From Clostridium sp. (GTDB lineage: Bacteria > Bacillota_A > Clostridia > Lachnospirales > Lachnospiraceae), in the NCBI GenBank assembly GCA_023666975.1, contig JAMPAW010000010.1, forward strand, positions 1 through 26,173: DNA of 26,173 bases. The letters run 5' to 3'. The position numbers and the translations under genes are program-made. Numbering within the stretch: position 1 is the stretch's first letter; every line of letters begins with the position of its first letter. A model generated the notes under the pieces. That model searched no databases. It was not told where the DNA came from and saw only the letters and a program-made list of their open reading frames with translations. Of this stretch, positions 22,396-26,173 are shown piece after piece.

Positions 22396-24375
22396 ATGGC
22401 AAGAAAGAAAAAAGGAAGTTTATCCATTGATAGTGAAAATATTTTTCCAATTATCAAAAAATGGCTGTATTCCGACCATGATATTTTTATCCGTGAGGTG
22501 GTATCGAACGCCTGCGACGCAGTGACTAAGCTGCGCAAGCTGACGCTAATCGGCGAATATGAAGAAACCGGGGATATGCCTTACCGCATTGATGTAATCA
22601 CCAGTGCCAAGGACAAAACCATTACCTTTATCGATAACGGTATCGGTATGACTGCTGATGAGGTAAATGAATACATTAATCAGATTGCATTCTCAGGTGC
22701 ATCTGATTTCCTTGAAAAATATAAGGACAAGGCGACAGACGACCAGATTATCGGCCACTTCGGCCTCGGCTTTTACTCTACCTTTATGGTAGCCGACAAA
22801 GTGACCATTGACACGCTTTCCTATCAGGAAGATGCAGAACCGGTATTTTGGGAATGTGACGGCGGCACCGACTATACGATGTCCACAGGCAGCCGGGATA
22901 TACACGGTACGGAAATCACCCTGTATCTGAATGAGGACAGCTACGAATTTGCGAATGAATACCGCGTAAAGGAGGTTTTAGAGAAGTACTGCTCCTTTAT
23001 GCCGGAAGAAATCTACTATACGAATGCGGACGAGGCAAAAGCAGGCGACGACGATGTTGTCGACTCTGATGTCGTGGATGAAGACACAGCAGACAAATCT
23101 GATGCCGAAGACGAGAACGCCACAGAAGGCAGCAGCGGTGATGACAACGAAAACGCCGGCGATACAGAGGATAAGGAAAAGCCGATTAACGACACGAAAC
23201 CATTGTGGACCAAGCATCCGAACGACTGTACAGAGGAAGAATACAAGGAATTTTACCGCAAGGTCTTTTTGGACTTCAAAGAGCCGCTGTTTTGGATTCA
23301 CCTGAATATGGATTATCCATTTAACCTGAAAGGCATTCTCTATTTTCCGAAGTTTAATTCGGAATACGACACGTTGGAGGGAACAATCAAATTATATAAC
23401 AATCAGGTTTTCATTGCTGATAATATCAAAGAGGTAATTCCGGAATTCCTGTTATTGTTAAAAGGCGTCATCGATTGTCCGGACCTTCCGCTGAACGTAT
23501 CGCGCAGCGCACTGCAAAACGACGGCTTCGTCAAGAAAATATCCGACTATATTACCAAGAAAGTGGCCGACAAGCTTGCCGGAATGTTTAAAACTGAACG
23601 GGAAAGCTACGAGGGCTATTGGGACGATTTGAGCCCGTTTATCAAATTCGGCTGCTTAAAAGATGACAAGTTCGACGATAAAATGAAAGAGTATATTCTT
23701 TATAAGGATATCGACGGCAAATACCTGACACTTGGCGAGTATCTGGAATCTGGAAAGGAGCAGTACGAAAATACGGTATTCTACACGGATAATGAGCAGG
23801 CACAGTCACAGTATATCAATATGTTCAGAGAGCAGAACATCAACGCCGTTATACTGACACACAATATTGATACACCGTTTATCACCCATCAGGAGCAGAA
23901 AAATGAAGGCGTCAAATTTGTCCGCATCGACTCCGATATCACGAACACCTTTAAAGAGGAAGTTTCCGAGGAAGAGCTGAAAGAGACGACAGACAAATTG
24001 TCCGAAATCTTTAAAAAAGCACTGGATAACGACAAGCTGACCGTCAAGGTGGAAAAACTCAAAAATCCTGCCATTTCCTCTATGATTACACTTGCCGAGG
24101 AAACCCGCAGAATGCAGGATATGATGAAAATGTACAGCATGGGCGGCGCCATGGACCCTGCAATGTTTGGCGGCGACAGCCAGACATTAGTGTTGAATGC
24201 CAACAACAATCTTGTACAATATATTCTGGACAATCCGGAAAACGAACACACGGATACCGTATGCCAGCAGCTCTACGATTTGGCACTGCTTGCCCACGCT
24301 CCGTTACAGGCAGAAGCCATGACCAAATTCATTGCACGCAGCAACGAAATTCTGGCATTGATGACAAAACAGTAA
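22396..24375 (+). CDS. htpG: Molecular chaperone HtpG (Hsp90 family) with acidic linker
   Basis: A 659-residue Hsp90. The N-terminal ATPase domain contains the catalytic Glu and ATP-lid motifs (FIREVVSNACDAVTKL, FIDNGIGMTADEV, GHFGLGFYSTFMVAD, GTEITLYLN). The middle domain starts near KPLWTKHPNDCTEEEYKEFYRKVF and includes PLNVSRSALQND with the conserved Arg. The dimerisation domain ends at about 659. A linker of roughly 52 residues (211-262), 23 of them Asp or Glu, joins the N and middle domains and is much longer than in E. coli HtpG. The start is the ATG at 22396, nine bases after AAGGAG; the longer upstream frame would run into the promoter. Control by HrcA through the CIRCE site is expected. 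Confidence 0.96.
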   Translation: MARKKKGSLSIDSENIFPIIKKWLYSDHDIFIREVVSNACDAVTKLRKLTLIGEYEETGDMPYRIDVITSAKDKTITFIDNGIGMTADEVNEYINQIAFSGASDFLEKYKDKATDDQIIGHFGLGFYSTFMVADKVTIDTLSYQEDAEPVFWECDGGTDYTMSTGSRDIHGTEITLYLNEDSYEFANEYRVKEVLEKYCSFMPEEIYYTNADEAKAGDDDVVDSDVVDEDTADKSDAEDENATEGSSGDDNENAGDTEDKEKPINDTKPLWTKHPNDCTEEEYKEFYRKVFLDFKEPLFWIHLNMDYPFNLKGILYFPKFNSEYDTLEGTIKLYNNQVFIADNIKEVIPEFLLLLKGVIDCPDLPLNVSRSALQNDGFVKKISDYITKKVADKLAGMFKTERESYEGYWDDLSPFIKFGCLKDDKFDDKMKEYILYKDIDGKYLTLGEYLESGKEQYENTVFYTDNEQAQSQYINMFREQNINAVILTHNIDTPFITHQEQKNEGVKFVRIDSDITNTFKEEVSEEELKETTDKLSEIFKKALDNDKLTVKVEKLKNPAISSMITLAEETRRMQDMMKMYSMGGAMDPAMFGGDSQTLVLNANNNLVQYILDNPENEHTDTVCQQLYDLALLAHAPLQAEAMTKFIARSNEILALMTKQ

Positions 24376-24411
24376 AATAGTCAGGCAGCGGATTAACGCT
24401 GGCATATCATG

Positions 24412-24455
24412 AAAAGAGCTATCCCGTTGGGTGACCCGGCGGGATAGTTCTTTTT
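24412..24455 (+). terminator. Bidirectional terminator between htpG and the M18 peptidase
   Basis: A 12-bp stem (AGAGCTATCCCG with CGGGATAGTTCT, one G-U) with an additional GGG/CCC pairing in the loop, followed by TTTTT. On the opposite strand the stem is followed by CTTTTC, so it can end both convergent genes. Confidence 0.9.
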
Positions 24456-24482
24456 CGCACGGAACCCGGATAATACCGGACA

Positions 24483-25862
24483 TCATGCGTCCTTTAGGAA
24501 TGCTTTATAGGATTTATATGCTTCATATATATCTGCCTTACTGGTAATCTCCCACGGTGCATGCATATTGAGAACAGCAACGCCGCTGTCAATCACATTC
24601 ATTCCGTATAGTGACAGGATATAGGCAATCGTCCCGCCACCACCAATATCGACTTTGCCGAGCTCTGCCGTCTGAAATGCCACATGGTTATCGTCCATAA
24701 TCTTCCGCAGCTTACCCAAATATTCCGCATTTGCATCATTGGAACCGGATTTACCCCTTGAACCGGTAAATTTATTAAACACCACGCCTCTGCCGAGATA
24801 TGCACAGTTTTTCTTTTCAAAAGAATTGGCAAAATTTGGGTCAAAAGCAGCAGATACGTCCGAAGAAAGCATATAGGAAGCGGCAAGACACCGTTTTAAT
24901 TGCAATTCGGAATACTCACCGAGTATATCCATAAGCTCTGCCACAGTATTCTCAAAAAACTTGGACTGCATTCCGGTCGCACCTACTGAACCGATTTCCT
25001 CCTTATCGACCAGCAGACAGCATGCGGTTCTCGCAGTCTCCGACGTGTCAAACATTGCGGCAGCCGAAGTATAAGCGCACACCCGGTCGTCCTGTCCGTA
25101 TGCCATAATCATCGATTCATCAAAACCCATATCTTTCGCTTTTCCTGCCGGAACAATCTCCAATTCCGCAGACAGAAAGTCTTCTTCTTCGATGCCGTAT
25201 TTTTTCTTGAGAATGGAGAGAATCATCTTCTTCACCGGCTCCTTTTCCTCTGTGGCAAGCGGTTTGCTTCCCACGAGAATATCCAGCTGCTCTCCTTCAA
25301 CAACCTTGGTCCCCTTCTTATCCATCTGTTCGCCTGCCAGATGAATCAGCAAATCCGTCACACAAAAAACCGGGTCCTTGTCAGATTCTCCGATTACAAT
25401 CTCCACCACTTCACCGTTCTTCTTAGCCACTACGCCATGAATGGCAAGGGGCAGGGTAACCCACTGGTATTTCTTAATTCCGCCGTAATAATGGGTGTCC
25501 AGATATGCCAAATCCGCCTCCTCATAGAGAGGATTCTGTTTTACATCCATTCTTGGGGAATCAATATGCGCTCCCAGAATGTTCAGCCCGTTGACAATCG
25601 GCTCGCTGCCAAGCTGAAACAGGGCAATGGCCTTCTTCATGTTGACCGCATACACTTTGTCTCCTGCCTTTAATTTTTTCCTGGACTTCTTTATCTCTTC
25701 AATGTCGACATATCCGGCCTCCTCTGCCAGCTTTACCATATATTTCACACACTCCCGCTCGGTTTTGCCCCGGTCCAAAAATTTGCGGTATTCCTTACTT
25801 AGCTTTTCCAGTTCTTTTAATTCTTTCTTGTCATAGTCTTTCCATGCATTTTTTCGTTCCAT
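24483..25862 (-). CDS. M18 family aminopeptidase
   Basis: A 459-residue cytosolic zinc metallo-aminopeptidase (aspartyl aminopeptidase/aminopeptidase I family) releasing N-terminal residues from peptides. The metal and catalytic segments are visible in order: LGAHIDSPRMDVK, the bridging Asp in YGQDDRVCAYTSA, LVDKEEIGSVGATGMQ with the catalytic and zinc Glu, SSDVSAAFDP, and the final His in LNMHAPWEI. The characteristic YGGIKKYQWVTLPLAIHG stretch separates M18 from M20/M42 enzymes. ATG at 25862 with AGGAGG seven bases upstream. A single gene with its own promoter, convergent with htpG. Confidence 0.95.
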   Translation of the reverse strand: MERKNAWKDYDKKELKELEKLSKEYRKFLDRGKTERECVKYMVKLAEEAGYVDIEEIKKSRKKLKAGDKVYAVNMKKAIALFQLGSEPIVNGLNILGAHIDSPRMDVKQNPLYEEADLAYLDTHYYGGIKKYQWVTLPLAIHGVVAKKNGEVVEIVIGESDKDPVFCVTDLLIHLAGEQMDKKGTKVVEGEQLDILVGSKPLATEEKEPVKKMILSILKKKYGIEEEDFLSAELEIVPAGKAKDMGFDESMIMAYGQDDRVCAYTSAAAMFDTSETARTACCLLVDKEEIGSVGATGMQSKFFENTVAELMDILGEYSELQLKRCLAASYMLSSDVSAAFDPNFANSFEKKNCAYLGRGVVFNKFTGSRGKSGSNDANAEYLGKLRKIMDDNHVAFQTAELGKVDIGGGGTIAYILSLYGMNVIDSGVAVLNMHAPWEITSKADIYEAYKSYKAFLKDA

Positions 25863-25885
25863 TCTACAGCCTCCTTTTTCTTAAT

Positions 25886-25913
25886 ATTATAGTAGTTTTT
25901 TCCAAATCTGCAA
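25886..25913 (-). promoter_or_regulatory. Promoter of the M18 aminopeptidase
   Basis: Minus strand: -35 TTGCAG (25913-25908), 16-bp spacer, perfect -10 TATAAT (25891-25886), about 25 bases before the start codon. Confidence 0.75.
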
Positions 25914-25931
25914 GAGTTATTCCCAAATGAA

Positions 25932-26066
25932 TAGGGCAATCGCTTAATATTTTTATCGCCATGATCCTGAAAAATAAATTTCTGTGCTCTGGCTCGTCAT
26001 GTTAATCTGCCTGCCATGAGAAATATCTGCTTGGTTTTTATCTTTGCAAATGGTCCGAAACCAGAA
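25932..26066 (-). repeat. Right copy of the ~135-bp inverted repeat
   Basis: The reverse complement of the sequence at 1-136, about 96% identical by eye. Here the sequence continues outward to the window edge, so it shows what probably lies left of base 1 as well. Similarity ends abruptly at 25932, about 20 bases upstream of the M18 promoter. The two copies face each other across about 25.8 kb. Confidence 0.88.
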
Positions 26067-26173
26067 TGTCTCTGCCTCTGCTCGAAACCTACGGCTTTCA
26101 GAGAAACTTCTGCCCTATGTTCCGTATCGTTTATTTGCGTGCTCTTCAGGGAACTCTCACCATGCAAGCGTTT
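25997..26173 (-). CDS. Partial open frame in the repeat element, C-terminal end, unidentified
   Basis: An open frame of 58 codons entering from the right edge of the window and ending at TGA (25999-25997), inside the inverted repeat. The last 22 codons and the stop are conserved in the left copy with one amino-acid change (Pro/Gln) and one silent change. It is Lys/Arg-rich and ends AGRLT. I do not recognise it; the 3' end of a mobile-element gene is possible, but the plus strand also has an open frame here, so coding status is uncertain. Confidence 0.3.
   Translation of the reverse strand, partial: KRLHGESSLKSTQINDTEHRAEVSLKAVGFEQRQRHSGFGPFAKIKTKQIFLMAGRLT

Noticed and set aside
23016..23305. 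Open frames overlapping the acidic linker of htpG on both strands
   Set aside because: They are by-products of the GAC/GAA-rich repeat composition and have no ribosome site or family match.

Overview
The window looks like a chromosomal segment of a Clostridia species, most likely a Lachnospiraceae (genus not determined). Pointers are the low-to-mid GC content, strong purine-rich Shine-Dalgarno sites, a CIRCE element in front of htpG, an infC-rpmI-rplT operon with an AUU-started infC, a small DUF5721-like protein, VanRS-like two-component genes, a cytosolic M18 aminopeptidase, and a fused folB-folK. Genes whose stops I checked include several that end in TGA (for example folC, the histidine kinase, the C39 protein and the M18 peptidase), so the standard bacterial code applies.

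Layout. Both ends (1-136 and 25932-26066) carry an approximately 135-bp, ~96% identical repeat in inverted orientation. It is probably the end of an unidentified multicopy element, and it may also explain why the sequence starts and stops where it does. From 148 to 17235 every gene is on the minus strand. In transcription order: a polysaccharide deacetylase with its own promoter and terminator; a folate run folC - HD phosphohydrolase - folP - folBK; then pheA, a Ppx/GppA phosphatase interrupted by an in-frame TGA, and ppk, closely packed; then infC-rpmI-rplT with its own promoter and a leader terminator; tRNA-Leu(AAG); a VanR/VanS-like pair; a membrane-anchored C39-type protein; a Cache-type chemoreceptor; and a HAD hydrolase behind a terminator-like leader.

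At 17463-19044 a plus-strand NitT/TauT-type ABC importer (ATPase and permease) has no binding protein beside it. At 19096-21449, on the minus strand, lie a Cache-HAMP-GGDEF diguanylate cyclase, a lipoprotein whose two family-3 solute-binding lobes are in swapped order (a natural circular permutation), and a small ferredoxin. At 21648-24375, on the plus strand, lie a DUF5721-like protein and htpG with a perfect CIRCE operator and a long acidic linker. The last gene is an M18 aminopeptidase on the minus strand, facing htpG across a bidirectional terminator.

Most genes are housekeeping. The points that most deserve a second look are the circularly permuted binding protein paired with a diguanylate cyclase, the Gly-to-stop lesion in ppx directly upstream of and coupled to ppk, the HD phosphohydrolase inside the folate operon, and the inverted repeats bracketing the segment. 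I see no CRISPR array, phage, toxin-antitoxin or defence locus.
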